A stretch of DNA of 64,000 nucleotides from positions 58,752 to 122,751 of the forward strand of contig NZ_JAGZSD010000016.1 in assembly GCF_018381315.1 (NCBI RefSeq), written 5' to 3'. Each line of letters opens with the position of its first letter. Within the stretch, counting starts at the first letter, position 1. The translations under genes and the position numbers were made by a program. The notes beneath the pieces were generated by a model. It saw only the letters and a program-made list of their open reading frames with translations. It was not told the DNA's origin and searched no databases. Below, one piece after another: positions 39,401 to 45,135 of this stretch. This DNA comes from Anaerostipes sp. Lineage in GTDB: Bacteria > Bacillota > Clostridia > Lachnospirales > Lachnospiraceae.

Positions 39401-41327
39401 TCACCACAGTGTCGATATCCGGAGGAGTCAAAACCATATCTGCCTGGACTTTATACGGCTCCTGTTCTTTGACCGTCCATTCGCCCTCGTTGTCTCCATC
39501 GCCTACTTTAAAATATTTATAATCAAACTGGACCTCTGCTTTATTCTGAATAGCAACATTGCTGGTAGGGTATCCGCTGATCACAACCTTCCCGGGCAAA
39601 ACAGTATCTGCATTCATTTTTTCGGTCAGATTGATGCGCACCCTGCCGGTAGCGCTGCGCGGGAGATTTCCTTTTACTCCCTCAAATCCCCAGCGGACGT
39701 AATCATCTGTCTTTTTTTCTGTCACTGCCTGTGTAAAATCAACCCACTCTTTTTCTCCGGTACTGGAATTGGTGACTTCATACTGAAATGGATGTTCCTT
39801 TGCAAGAAATTTATCCTTTCCGTCAGCTGCATATTTTGCCGGCGCTTCATAAAAAAGGCCGTCCAAAAGATAGTGGCTCGGGATCGTATCTGTCACTCTG
39901 GGAGAAAACAGCGGAATATTCCCTTTGTTGTTTATATTTTCTATGTAGAACTCAGACAGGCTGTTTACATAAACCTGCTTATTGTACGGCGGCTCGGATT
40001 CTGATGTCTTCTTTGCACTGTAGTCCGGGTCAGGCTTTGTAAATGTAGCTGTAGCGTTGGTTGTCTTGGACCAATAAATTTCCGGCTTTCCGAATATGAT
40101 CGTAGAGACCAGCTTAGTCTGGAGTTCATTGGTTGTACTGCTGCCTTTAAACTGGATATTGTTTGTGAATGGCAGCCTGACCAGAAATTTTGCCTGATGG
40201 TGCAGCTTTTTATCCGGATGGGCATCAGAATAATTTTTTGCATGGATCTCTTCCTCATGGATGACCGCAATCTGGCCGTTTCCGGTATAAGAATACGGGA
40301 CAGGATCTCCCAGCTTCCCTTCTTTAATCTCTTCCTCTGTCAGATCCGTCACGTTATAGACGAGAACCCCGCCCTCGTCCTCCTTTCCGATAAACTCCGT
40401 GTTTTTCCAAGTATTCGGATTATTCGGCTCTTTATTTTCCGTAATCGTTCCGTCCTTATAGATCCATTTTGCAATATCTTTTGTAAAGATACCGTCCACT
40501 CCGCCGTCGGAAGAACAGAACGGCACTTCAAACATCAGATTCATCTTGTCGAAGGTTACATCCTTGGGACCATCGTTATCTGACGCATCTGAAGTATTTT
40601 TTATGGTTACATAGTGATCCGCATAATTGTACTCTTTCCATGCCGGAACAGCCGGTGAATCTTCAAATATCGTCTCCCATGAAAGATTTGTGTTTACAAA
40701 AACTTTAATGGCATTCTCATCTACCCCCGGAGACTTCCATTCATCCGCGATCTTATTGTCATTTTTATCATAATACTCTTCATATGAGGAGCTTCCTGTG
40801 ATCTTGCCCTGTGTCTTTTCCGGCACGTCCCCGAAAAATTTGACCTTAAGACGGAAGGTCAGGGACTCTCCGCCCTTCATATCGTTGCTGGCTACCAGTA
40901 CGATCTTTCCTTTATATACCGTATCCTGGTCAAAGGCCTTCCCCTCCTCTGTCTGCCAGCTGTCAGCCTCTATGACATTGGCCTGCATACCCAGCTGTAC
41001 ATCTGCCGGGTTTACATTCTCATCATATACCTGAAGGTTCCCTTCACTGTCATAAAAAAATGAAGGCAGCGTAACCGTAACCTTCGTTCCTTTGGCGTAA
41101 CCGGAAGATGTCCCCACAACGTCAACCTGGCCCGTCAGTTCCTCTGACGCGCCGTTTTTCAGCATAGTGACATTCGTACCCGGCTCCTGATGACAGGAAA
41201 AGCTGACCTGAAGACCTGGTACCTCCTCTGCTTTTACGTTTTTAATAAGTGTTGAAAAATTTGGACTCTGGACTACCATTAACAGTGCCAGAATCATAGA
41301 AATGACCTGCCTAAACCTTTTTTTCAT
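24447..41327 (-). CDS. Giant secreted surface protein, 5626 residues, SdrD-B-like domains and sortase-type C-terminus
   Basis: Signal peptide at residues 1-33 (KKR, hydrophobic core, VKA-EE). Most of the protein is β-rich Gly/Asp/Asn/Thr-containing modules. In the N-terminal 1500 residues a ~200-residue module recurs, with blocks such as W-x-GDLDNLKSIRIEFDFF and GLKYVRVVFEPF. Five SdrD-B/Cna-B-like domains follow near residues 4620, 4830, 4995, 5170 and 5375; four begin like GDYVWNDLNGNGKQD or GDTVWNDENQNGLQD, a Ca2+-binding pattern. The C-terminus has VLKTGDS (~5588), a hydrophobic segment and RKKRKDEE, the layout of a sortase substrate with Leu-Lys-Thr-Gly where Leu-Pro-x-Thr-Gly is usual. 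Start ATG 41327. The frame is intact over 16.9 kb. Adhesin-like; ligand unknown. It is transcribed alone, between its own promoter and terminator. Confidence 0.9.
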   Translation of the reverse strand: MKKRFRQVISMILALLMVVQSPNFSTLIKNVKAEEVPGLQVSFSCHQEPGTNVTMLKNGASEELTGQVDVVGTSSGYAKGTKVTVTLPSFFYDSEGNLQVYDENVNPADVQLGMQANVIEADSWQTEEGKAFDQDTVYKGKIVLVASNDMKGGESLTFRLKVKFFGDVPEKTQGKITGSSSYEEYYDKNDNKIADEWKSPGVDENAIKVFVNTNLSWETIFEDSPAVPAWKEYNYADHYVTIKNTSDASDNDGPKDVTFDKMNLMFEVPFCSSDGGVDGIFTKDIAKWIYKDGTITENKEPNNPNTWKNTEFIGKEDEGGVLVYNVTDLTEEEIKEGKLGDPVPYSYTGNGQIAVIHEEEIHAKNYSDAHPDKKLHHQAKFLVRLPFTNNIQFKGSSTTNELQTKLVSTIIFGKPEIYWSKTTNATATFTKPDPDYSAKKTSESEPPYNKQVYVNSLSEFYIENINNKGNIPLFSPRVTDTIPSHYLLDGLFYEAPAKYAADGKDKFLAKEHPFQYEVTNSSTGEKEWVDFTQAVTEKKTDDYVRWGFEGVKGNLPRSATGRVRINLTEKMNADTVLPGKVVISGYPTSNVAIQNKAEVQFDYKYFKVGDGDNEGEWTVKEQEPYKVQADMVLTPPDIDTVVTAVHSEKKDGESGTTVTEGGSSRSPYNQTVYGKYDRQGMDGYILRAGTQSKGPIAPGYIQLNVPGAANDRGYVTETVLLKKELLDAMINSSVGASEDDKDYPSGTLILTDIHNQTKKVSLKTLVQGYADSDGNVTFDRSFWKGDLDNLKSIRIEFDFFAGNNKIENGKELDAQTYLKVMGTLKDYGSLTASGTVSTNYPGSSASTVTKNGSGTITIEGVNPEITGNVYNEPDTVEASKLSSITVPYNEDGAKAVFHIGNKSHSEINPGEFLMTIPANTVDGKTVGFLADEITISDIKKFGSISKIEFYDITNNTYAGSAKEPDFVLSKEQIPAPSSGLITIPESMWKDSMSNGLKYVRVVFEPFNGMENTDKLDITVGGTADFYGTSSFKGEWSCKDPLNMNNPAKTASMSMTVNNPKPEVNVHLNPYYDKTEVNTENNSSMVDGNIMGLAIPYEKKATFAFWFGNSAANDAPAFDTDINFTELNAANQVSAEAGKGFYGESVLVKKNLLEAADVKEITVTGSGGSRTFVYDKDTKTFKQKDQPSKTFALGDKGWTFPKENIADLGILKNIKVSGGTMKGGKGPAASQAIEVTGLSDIEMRKINQAAAVIKSRLYTTQNSFDLSNQDAGRLLISPMYFDTVVDAYFVTPDNKTTRYNNGAEPSEHARSTSNYRDDSTFEVGYKALGSIGVDFRQYLQDFESGPPERHHNHEQYNDSAYSRYQIKNYAYNTPADLKMTVNLPSEGFETYYLKVDPRVKDYIKEIKLTRADGSEYTIQDPKAVWEANKNAKSWDGNDGYWRINLLDGQPNYKAEKEGNYYRNPKETADGKTAVKKAEISFSINKEEFEEKSGTKTAKSPDYGTWYNQDNVNTQNTFEFVGRYYKMGNYTATADTQMTIGGAERPDGSATEVKTENADTTKNSSYRSDWSFKNYYYTYNTSGYHSGTYEYTARHMKSSVPIVVYDDAKMYSLKGVNLHPETDKKESYPYGATGCYSMSFYRYKAGASGANWGSYIPYIDNAVLEDTLPPITKDSNGEYKGFKSTSVQMKTKLLDRIDGEIVLTLSDGTKIQRVPGDFKNSDKADYKEIRVFYEGEDNVSEALDGQDIILKNGQYLTKVRLQVKDIAGDGDYTKTEIDGVKKETAFDDQKEPLINIYGQILALKGDSNNAGVNTVNTNTFKNYDPSGTVINGITETGTLLARRIPLKPGYKLTADRSKGWDYQASKNTADQPEMKPEASAFTIHLENAGTDDGGNDPANSESRDADISGFTFDQNLDTRFRLQTVKIPKSVFDSDKWHVTQFKINDGTHSGTDKGVDVKDKFSEKTINGTDYYVLDVSKLFVGDDALNTSTYTISGTEFTKCYIQSFTIKIEAKEKNADNYNNFLRPKQALDDIAFDGIFADRTKEDLDNDVWNENSIPTVGGSGAHDYFYTTGIQNSISGFEAESSTFGYQLSTTTAVPTATETVYNRVSHVDMTQKREDDETKSPAYDEKNGTKLKVDQNHIIPGDRIEYQVKVSNKSEKEADGSESNTPFKNPSVRVTAPVGMKIVGWKYTKDTSSGIGDLKGELLDGSSSVSGRTPAVNGALEAPDSKNTYRSIVIQTDTEHGDQYLKLGKDYTVTVVLETKDEFSGAFEGKTVQTSVYAGGGQRNHYYPYYFVNRDSNYGSSYSSWCSDAFGSTALTRRCAENNYAVDLNLNGTPVPAAELTSSVSFMDAGSPTINYSNPSSTEGGTGWVNDLMDVDLTVSNIQNVTMHDLKETGISIDLSNQTVKSEQNFYLKEWPEAKYTVNGVQHDAVFYYKADGDADWILMDDAFKADDSNMSKVKQIRWVYEDIPAAEGSGVYKMPNVVLHGTANYVDENGTSAVNKNNSTMSGILDIDYGHEHYKVSDDDKTEAHLLAGTNHTFTVYRLLPNMLADVQAFDKENDAKAVYTENNSKNKAAYRPNEAFWYKLTAWNKWTEDSARRGALEHPVLYDKIPEYVDAPDPADITVLWYNKDGTLKNNSEYQKPAVTVSDMEDLDIGGSQEFQKVTSATDRKPTDTAANPAKKINFKIYKYDFGGQELSRGERIEIVYKTKARKDDLPMATWSDTKENAYLPRYGEYADGPTPNAGASGSKTMDMDNLIHDFGVSGTPGKGIDAGEFLTDSYAYIPGQITGDNGRFFDYDINSSSRQMCYTNMSVTDPAKEAASISYRNSTGGGGTESAYYRYLTSGRIVSGTASPNMDKWKTVMGDNYHNTIWAEHALHLQKAWITGSSDILTNNIYYDQADINYSGGSGHYHDVPSYDAQTAALEAEEKYTTKLYAFNYGDWDTDGAEFTYVMPRGTKPVLKDGRLEVDARMKDGTKVTVPEENIKILQQPGDTDIGALAPKEWADPVHNSGYSAKTYNAADANGKSWVIRITVPEKLTRFWNRGSLDASSQQHYQMSVEFKSEVTDENLNEMWYDRLYVRPVDLDSKDSDVPNTMYHQIYDKNDSMDMSEANKSGTIQCNDPESGVWYCNYCNTDAYFNLLSPWPLYLKGRNTYSQAVERKDVGFAIGANDGSSDSTKYAVTGAQARQRKPLVRFWAEYGKRDSNDILSADQWYTQAETEVKQLNIRLENEYILADYNHGNGSGADSKRSYNYTTNGGARGTLFKPTVTVVLPYGVQPLDEHGEVIHAKQDGTVAQNLDWEMEQKVWSSGGKLAADTDPDLPSDLKSKFDTEIRYMDVDDDGTEAKRYVIKFVPKPGTSTEDVRVLSGRSRNIKINVVAADYAGNWPDSADKAKDWDSTRVYLGSQHNLFRYLTDEQIGGENSGYAVGVDTNQGYYNQDPRLDAVSPDYTSVGYRSGKTYYDNRSMTERPIGRMTSYYEGDKINLQDTGLADSLFFWQTDSGDGKYTDLNYDGKKEYGDEADGSVLQDHGVMNTAKLYSKNPRLSLTAGVSGSKAGNSYTAEPQNNTGDPNKLAPLQLAYGDNLWYRLKAENSPAYRGALKDYATTGDVTHSVFTINHTLPKALVYDNDSKIESYYIEYTDKDGNKQTLSQSDIESGDTAKNHGWKVQLEVKKVKDQNGDYDHQEVLANITPGQEADVTSENIHKGKLPAGALRTGKDFSLVLRSRISELPEPEDILKDPDYWQYNSEPSYLDLHHMDGDFVAGGGFKGRPIETVGYTNQVKDSEGNDYDYDGVYSERYSMAKAAGIRVTKPEISVRTDTKDPRRIYQKDDITNDIRSSDALYKTKDVFTLLVDEATVHKGNLGQFIVQYKIPNRAPNTVKNGPAEPTDPRIGVSVKRVQTGKWEIPPDTKCNVDISELKEHLRVYVDVLDIESGSSNVTDETDKDMKWVRLNPDGAKIDENKVIQLTGDLKKYSEKGAIDEMRWIVTSDDPVHYPVPQGFRLDVDADDSTADKEDVSVVEKKKAADNGYKTDKMHADAFTDSVNKNALQIAVQIGLEEQTEISKFPNFFASGWGKYSDTQYAGLTAQDDRAGVEISSQNPSMDMKQSLQYLKKHVAADKTISYEWDKNIAINLKNSSKLKQTVQLINASDLMMKLPSDDPEKSKEDNMSRPEIAVGLPFIANIDEMKFDYVPYEQVESDKDCPLNPDYSAKNAETKNRFYWTWRIVNAEDETQPPHTQDLKLKAGTPEFYRKAVDTSRDRNLVTWRFDNDLAPGDKIVIDYIYEIREPDIGVPQEDMSTKVYGTKDGSFRFFITEEDDDEQASLRVDVSDVNNDSNKTDKNLAISSNNIAFEAFSTLTRGKKVVTEVDDSYMLNTKPLPVQEGGNYTFSDILTNSDTTSNYSVPIFFDVLPYDGDKAITGSKNADGTYTSLTRESQWNGWIDLTSFRIEKSDTGGTTQMDKNKYDVYVGPVKKNGDGSYSLYDMKNMPDVNDRSTKEYYQAIADDESKLDQHFVKAQDLINAAPDNMEEIRKGVKMFMVRFKDPTADFGPSTSYVLKYDMEAPLNLPFMKGDADASKNGNDSDPYVGWNTFAFWAKRDAPVDSARSGVVLQAPTGRGYVGDYVWNDLNGNGKQDEAQYKEAENGRMLPSKWTTDLDGDGKADDPGINGVKVELLTEKGSPCNVDGEAVINKDGQDFVMDESTGDIKQDIYGGPVTTKKQPYSTVTRSDYWGNQGYYIIANLKPGNYRLRFTMPNKYDDYQLSTPITKTNTKVSVGHKGDSGLTAETYTTDSFQVKAIDLSSEAAIKEYDKHAVDADIGVTKPVRYKGIVWKDLIDDDGVNHEDTDFNGKIDPGEKLLEGVKVTAHEKGSKDAAVGMDGTELVAQTDADGVYQFDMLWPNREYYFTIDDLTVDGQLMKTSPVRLTQNPLKYKDDNDGTMAAAGNKNIARTENFKAEIPRDSATGHPVYDGDGKRYAVTEGINFGLVLAKAGYIGDYVWDDANRNGIQDENEKPLEGIKIKLEASYYDPSLKEWKRIEKYDKETESTEEGAYYFSNLPVSAAVPADSGPDVDCLMGYRLVVPEMKDQYIYTKPAQGKDKTKDSNLYPDGYVKESKIPYIILAEEIQKADITDANKNAVISYNNKYYDTLNAVFDRDYDIGLLPYDKGEIEGLIWNDTEDKDGLQADHHKPVAGRTVWLERKVEPKEDEPEPAPDENTPENGEIQDPDTAKSRKKGRDVSIPAGTGSYQEPVMQEDDTYETIASAKTDSKGVFRFKDLDIYNKDLKVPEKYRLRTKKTVDEDLTLLKAGSGKNQEIDSDFGLFDEEDRLHAISHSFLLVNPLEEEDAYGNGYNYITARDEKTVDCGIIKYQNRVTLGDTVWNDENQNGLQDKGERGIKNVKVNLYRYDAEGDAWQTVKDLRGTSSIKTDKNGHYQFIVPVTDLNPGSKDYLKPYRYKVEAETPNEAFLTKRNAGKDSETDSDGWYVDVDGQPSEEETITGLVGAKEFEFVSTRMLKLNAEEAEKLGLSEDADRMMEAADLNTVKDDQSIDFGFYYKKEEEPYYNKTKDRKPKAKKTPQRPIRVRRVLKTGDSRNLYIFIILIAASAAAAFAVYRKKRKDEEV

Positions 41328-41448
41328 AACTCCGTTCCCCCTACGGACTTAATGCCCCTTTTTTATTTTTAAGTTAATTATAGAAATGCAAAGAAGACCT
41401 GTGACCTCTCCTTCACAGATATCATATAAAATTATTAAATACTATTTG

Positions 41449-41477
41449 ATTGTATTACCCTTATATAAAAATGTCAA
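41449..41477 (-). promoter_or_regulatory. Promoter of the giant surface-protein gene
   Basis: Minus strand perfect TTGACA (41477-41472), 17-bp spacer, TACAAT (41454-41449), giving an untranslated leader of roughly 115 nt. The 41328-41682 gap holds this promoter, AT-rich leader and the rfbC terminator. Confidence 0.85.
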
Positions 41478-41596
41478 TTAAAGCGTCACTTTTTTGTCAA
41501 ACTTATAACAAACCAGCCTTATTTTTGTGCACTATGCACAATAAAATTCGTTGATATTTTGGCACTGCACCTCGGTAAAACACGTGAAAAACATTG

Positions 41597-41637
41597 AAAA
41601 AAAGCCACGATTCAGAATTTTCATTCCGAACCATGGC
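41597..41637 (-). terminator. Terminator of the rhamnose operon
   Basis: Long hairpin GCCATG-G-TTCGGAAT ... ATTCTGAA-T-CGTGGC with two G-T pairs, followed on the minus strand by TTTTTTT. Confidence 0.85.
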
Positions 41638-41682
41638 TTCACAACAATTTTGTCTATAATTCCTATTAACCTTGTATGATAT

Positions 41683-42246
41683 TTATTCTTCTCCAAAACA
41701 AAAAGTGTCACTCAACCCGTCCCACTTTTGATCCTTTTCTGAAATAATGAGCTCTGTACCATCCTGCAGCGGCCATTCAATCCCAATTTCAGGATCGTCC
41801 CATTTGATTCCTCCCTCATCTCCGGGGTGATAAAAGTCTGTGCACTTATAACAAAACTCCGCTTCCTCGGAAAGTACGAGGAATCCGTGTGCAAATCCCT
41901 CCGGAATGTAAAATTGTTTTTTATTTTCCGCAGACAGCTCTAACCCAAACCATTTGCCATAGGTCCTGGATTTTTTTCTAAGATCTACCGCCACATCAAA
42001 AACTCTGCCCCGGACTACACGCACCAATTTCCCCTGAGGATAATTCTTCTGAAAATGAAGCCCTCTCAGAACTCCTTTTACTGACATAGACTGATTGTCC
42101 TGCACGAAGGACATGGAAAGCCCTGCCTCCTCAAAATCCCTCTGATTATATGTCTCCATAAAATATCCCCGCTCATCCGGAAATACGGCAGGCTCAATAA
42201 TACACAGTCCCTCAATGCCGCAGTCTGTCACTTTAATTTTTCCCAT
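41683..42246 (-). CDS. rfbC: dTDP-4-dehydrorhamnose 3,5-epimerase
   Basis: 187-residue cupin-fold epimerase, third step of dTDP-L-rhamnose synthesis. Family blocks: FPDERGYFMETYNQ, FVQDNQSMS, GVLRGLHFQ with the catalytic His, and IPEGFAHGFLVLSE. Start ATG with AGGAGG upstream, 10 bp after rfbD. Last gene of the operon. Confidence 0.96.
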   Translation of the reverse strand: MGKIKVTDCGIEGLCIIEPAVFPDERGYFMETYNQRDFEEAGLSMSFVQDNQSMSVKGVLRGLHFQKNYPQGKLVRVVRGRVFDVAVDLRKKSRTYGKWFGLELSAENKKQFYIPEGFAHGFLVLSEEAEFCYKCTDFYHPGDEGGIKWDDPEIGIEWPLQDGTELIISEKDQKWDGLSDTFCFGEE

Positions 42247-42255
42247 CTGGTCCTC

Positions 42256-43101
42256 CTAATCCTGTATTTCTTTTAAATATCTGGCCAGGGCATCCTGCCA
42301 GGACGGAAGCCTTTCAAAACCATTCTGGTCAAGCTTCTCTTTGCTCATCCGGCTGTTTTCCGGCCTCTTTGCCTTAGCCGGATATTCATCGCTGCTGACC
42401 GGGGCTACTTCGATTTCAATGCCTGCCTGTTTAAAAATTTCACAGGCAAACTCATACCATGTGCAGAGCCCTTCATTTGTAGCATGATACCTTCCGTATT
42501 TTTCTGTCTCTATCATATCCACAAGGAGTCTGGCCAAATCAAACGTATAAGTAGGTGATCCTGTCTGGTCATTCACTACCGTGATCCTGTCATGTGTTTT
42601 TCCCAGATTCAGCATAGTCTTGATAAAGTTCTTTCCGTTGACCCCGAATACCCAGGCGATACGCACGATAAAATACTTGTCCAGGTTTTCTTCAATGGCA
42701 AGCTCTCCTTCATACTTTGTCTGACCATATACATTCAGAGGATTCCTCTCATCGTCCGGCTCCCACGGCCTCTCTCCCTGTCCGTCAAACACATAGTCTG
42801 TGCTGATGTACATCATTTTAAGCTCCAGGTCACGGCATACCCGGGCAATGTTTTCGGTGCCTTCTGCATTGATCTTCCTGCACAATTCTTCATTATCTTC
42901 TGCCGCATCTACTGCAGTATATGCAGCACAGTGGATCACAGCTTCCACATCTGCATCCGTGATCACCTGCCGCACTTTTTCTGCATCCGTAATGTCCATT
43001 TCCTGTACATCGACGCCCACAGCCTCGTGATCCCTCTTTTTTAATTCATCCATGACATCATGGCCCAGCTGTCCGGCTGCCCCTGTCACCAATATTCTCA
43101 T
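42256..43101 (-). CDS. rfbD: dTDP-4-dehydrorhamnose reductase
   Basis: 281-residue short-chain reductase for the last step of dTDP-L-rhamnose synthesis. N-terminal GAAGQLG cofactor loop, STDYVFDG, and the YGQTKYEGE catalytic Tyr/Lys pair. Starts 3 bp after rfbB, behind AGGAG. Confidence 0.95.
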   Translation of the reverse strand: MRILVTGAAGQLGHDVMDELKKRDHEAVGVDVQEMDITDAEKVRQVITDADVEAVIHCAAYTAVDAAEDNEELCRKINAEGTENIARVCRDLELKMMYISTDYVFDGQGERPWEPDDERNPLNVYGQTKYEGELAIEENLDKYFIVRIAWVFGVNGKNFIKTMLNLGKTHDRITVVNDQTGSPTYTFDLARLLVDMIETEKYGRYHATNEGLCTWYEFACEIFKQAGIEIEVAPVSSDEYPAKAKRPENSRMSKEKLDQNGFERLPSWQDALARYLKEIQD

Positions 43102-43104
43102 ATT

Positions 43105-44136
43105 TTACTCCTGTTCTAACCTTTTTCCATACTGGTCCTCAAAATAGTTTGCATATTCCCCGGACAGAATATTCTGCCACCATTCCTCATTGTCCAGGTA
43201 CCATTCAATGGTCTGCCGGATGCCTGTATCAAATGTATACTTAGGCTTCCAGCCAAGTTCTGTCTCTATCTTGGTTGGATCAATGGCATAGCGCATATCG
43301 TGTCCCGGCCGGTCCGTCACAAATTTGATCAGGCTCTCCGGTTTATTTAATGCTTTTAAGATCGTCTGCACAACCTCTAAGTTTGTGCGCTCATTATGGC
43401 CGCCCACATTGTATACTTCTCCCGGAACTCCTTTGTGGAGGATCAGGTCTATGGCTTCACAGTGGTCAGACACATGCAGCCAGTCCCGTACATTCTCCCC
43501 TTTTCCGTATACAGGAAGCTCCTCATCGGCCAATGCCCGGCTTATGATAAGAGGGATCAACTTTTCCGGAAAATGATACGGTCCATAGTTGTTGGAACAT
43601 CTGGAGATTGTCACAGGAAGGCCGTATGTCCGGTAATAAGCCAGGACAAACAGATCCGCGCTGGCTTTGGAGCTGCTGTACGGGCTGGAGGTATGAAGCG
43701 GTGTCTCTTCCGTAAAAAACAGATCCGGGCGGTCCAGAGGAAGATCTCCGTACACTTCGTCTGTAGACACTTGGTGATACCGTTTCACTCCGTACTTTTT
43801 GGAAGCATCCAGCAGCACTCTGGTTCCCATAACATTGGTTGTAACAAAAATCCCCGGATCAGTGATAGATCGGTCCACATGGCTCTCCGCAGCAAAATTT
43901 ACCACCATGTCAAACTGCTCTTTTTCAAACAGGTCCATAATAAACGGTTCATCTGCAATATCGCCCTTTACAAACTTGTAATTAGGCTTATCCTCTACCG
44001 GTTTTAATGTCTCTAAATTGCCTGCGTAGGTGAGCAGGTCAAGGTTCACAATCTCATAATCCGGATACTTGTTCACCATGTGATGTACAAAGTTGCCTCC
44101 GATAAATCCGGCGCCGCCGGTCACTAAAATCTTCAT
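43105..44136 (-). CDS. rfbB: dTDP-glucose 4,6-dehydratase
   Basis: 343-residue extended SDR enzyme, second step of the pathway. GGAGFIGG nucleotide loop, FAAESHVDRSI, STDEVYGD, catalytic YSSSKA, and SRCSNNYGPYHFPEKLIP are all intact. RBS GGGAG. Confidence 0.97.
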   Translation of the reverse strand: MKILVTGGAGFIGGNFVHHMVNKYPDYEIVNLDLLTYAGNLETLKPVEDKPNYKFVKGDIADEPFIMDLFEKEQFDMVVNFAAESHVDRSITDPGIFVTTNVMGTRVLLDASKKYGVKRYHQVSTDEVYGDLPLDRPDLFFTEETPLHTSSPYSSSKASADLFVLAYYRTYGLPVTISRCSNNYGPYHFPEKLIPLIISRALADEELPVYGKGENVRDWLHVSDHCEAIDLILHKGVPGEVYNVGGHNERTNLEVVQTILKALNKPESLIKFVTDRPGHDMRYAIDPTKIETELGWKPKYTFDTGIRQTIEWYLDNEEWWQNILSGEYANYFEDQYGKRLEQE

Positions 44137-44151
44137 AAGTTTTCTCCCGCC

Positions 44152-45033
44152 TTACTTGTCAATATATTTTCCGTTCATTACATCCAACAGGTACTGTCCA
44201 TATTGATTTTTTCTTAATGGTTCAATATCCTTTAACAGCTGGTCCTTCGTAATCCAGTGCTGAAGGTATGCGATCTCTTCCGGACATGCAATCTTTCTGT
44301 GCTGGTGCGTTTCCACTGTTTTTACGAAGTTTGTGGCCTCCACCAGAGACTCGTGTGTCCCTGTATCCAGCCAGGTAAAGCCCTGCCCGAGCAGAGTCAC
44401 TTCCAGTTCACCGTTTTCAAGATAGATTTTGTTAAGATCTGTAATCTCCAATTCACCTCTGGCTGAAGGTGCAAGATTTCTGGCATATTCCACAACCCGG
44501 TTGTCATAGAAATACAGTCCGGTAACACAGTAATTGGATTTGGGCTTTTCCGGTTTCTCTTCAATGGAGATGGCTTTTCCGTCAGAGTCAAACTCTACAA
44601 TGCCAAACCGCTCCGGGTCATCTACATAATAGCCGAACACCGTAGCCCCTGTCTGCTTATTTGCAGCGGCTTTCAGCCGTTTTGTCAGACCATGGCCATG
44701 AAAAATATTATCCCCCAGCACCATGGCTACATTGTCATCCCCGATGAATTCTTCACCGATGATAAAGGCCTGTGCAAGTCCGTCCGGTGACGGCTGGACA
44801 GCGTAAGATAACTCAATGCCAAACTGATGCCCGTCTCCCAAAAGTGCCTCAAACCTTGGTGTGTCATCCGGCGTGGAAATGATCAGAATCTCCCGGATCC
44901 CTGCGTTCATCAGCACAGACAGCGGGTAATAGATCATCGGCTTGTCATAGATCGGAAGCAGCTGTTTTGACGTAACCCTGGTCAGCGGGTAAAGCCTTGT
45001 TCCCGATCCTCCTGCTAAAATAATCCCTTTCAT
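44152..45033 (-). CDS. rfbA: Glucose-1-phosphate thymidylyltransferase
   Basis: 293-residue first enzyme of dTDP-L-rhamnose synthesis. Nucleotide-binding LAGGSGTRLYPLT at residues 6-18, then KQLLPIYDKPMIYYPLS and VLGDNIFHG. First gene of rfbA-rfbB-rfbD-rfbC. The promoter at 45075-45105 has a palindrome in its spacer. No glycosyltransferase genes lie nearby, so where the rhamnose goes is not shown here. Confidence 0.97.
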   Translation of the reverse strand: MKGIILAGGSGTRLYPLTRVTSKQLLPIYDKPMIYYPLSVLMNAGIREILIISTPDDTPRFEALLGDGHQFGIELSYAVQPSPDGLAQAFIIGEEFIGDDNVAMVLGDNIFHGHGLTKRLKAAANKQTGATVFGYYVDDPERFGIVEFDSDGKAISIEEKPEKPKSNYCVTGLYFYDNRVVEYARNLAPSARGELEITDLNKIYLENGELEVTLLGQGFTWLDTGTHESLVEATNFVKTVETHQHRKIACPEEIAYLQHWITKDQLLKDIEPLRKNQYGQYLLDVMNGKYIDK

Positions 45034-45074
45034 ATTATGATACCCTTTCTTTTAATCCGTTATCAGTTAATCAT

Positions 45075-45105
45075 ATCATATAGGGTGACGTAACGTCATG
45101 GTCAA
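45075..45105 (-). promoter_or_regulatory. MerR-type promoter upstream of rfbA
   Basis: Minus strand TTGACC (45105-45100) and TATGAT (45080-45075) are 19 bp apart, with the perfect palindrome TGACGTTACGTCA (45086-45098) between them. A long spacer with a central palindrome is the hallmark of MerR-activated promoters. A 17-bp register with TATATG is also possible. The gene just upstream encodes a MerR protein. Confidence 0.65.
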
Positions 45106-45135
45106 GAAAAATGTATGCACTGCTGCTTTCATTTA

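Noticed and set aside
24447..41327. Many plus-strand open frames of 60-200 residues opposite the giant gene
   Set aside because: They mirror its codon pattern (Ser/Cys/Ile/Phe-rich antisense translations) and lack ribosome binding sites.
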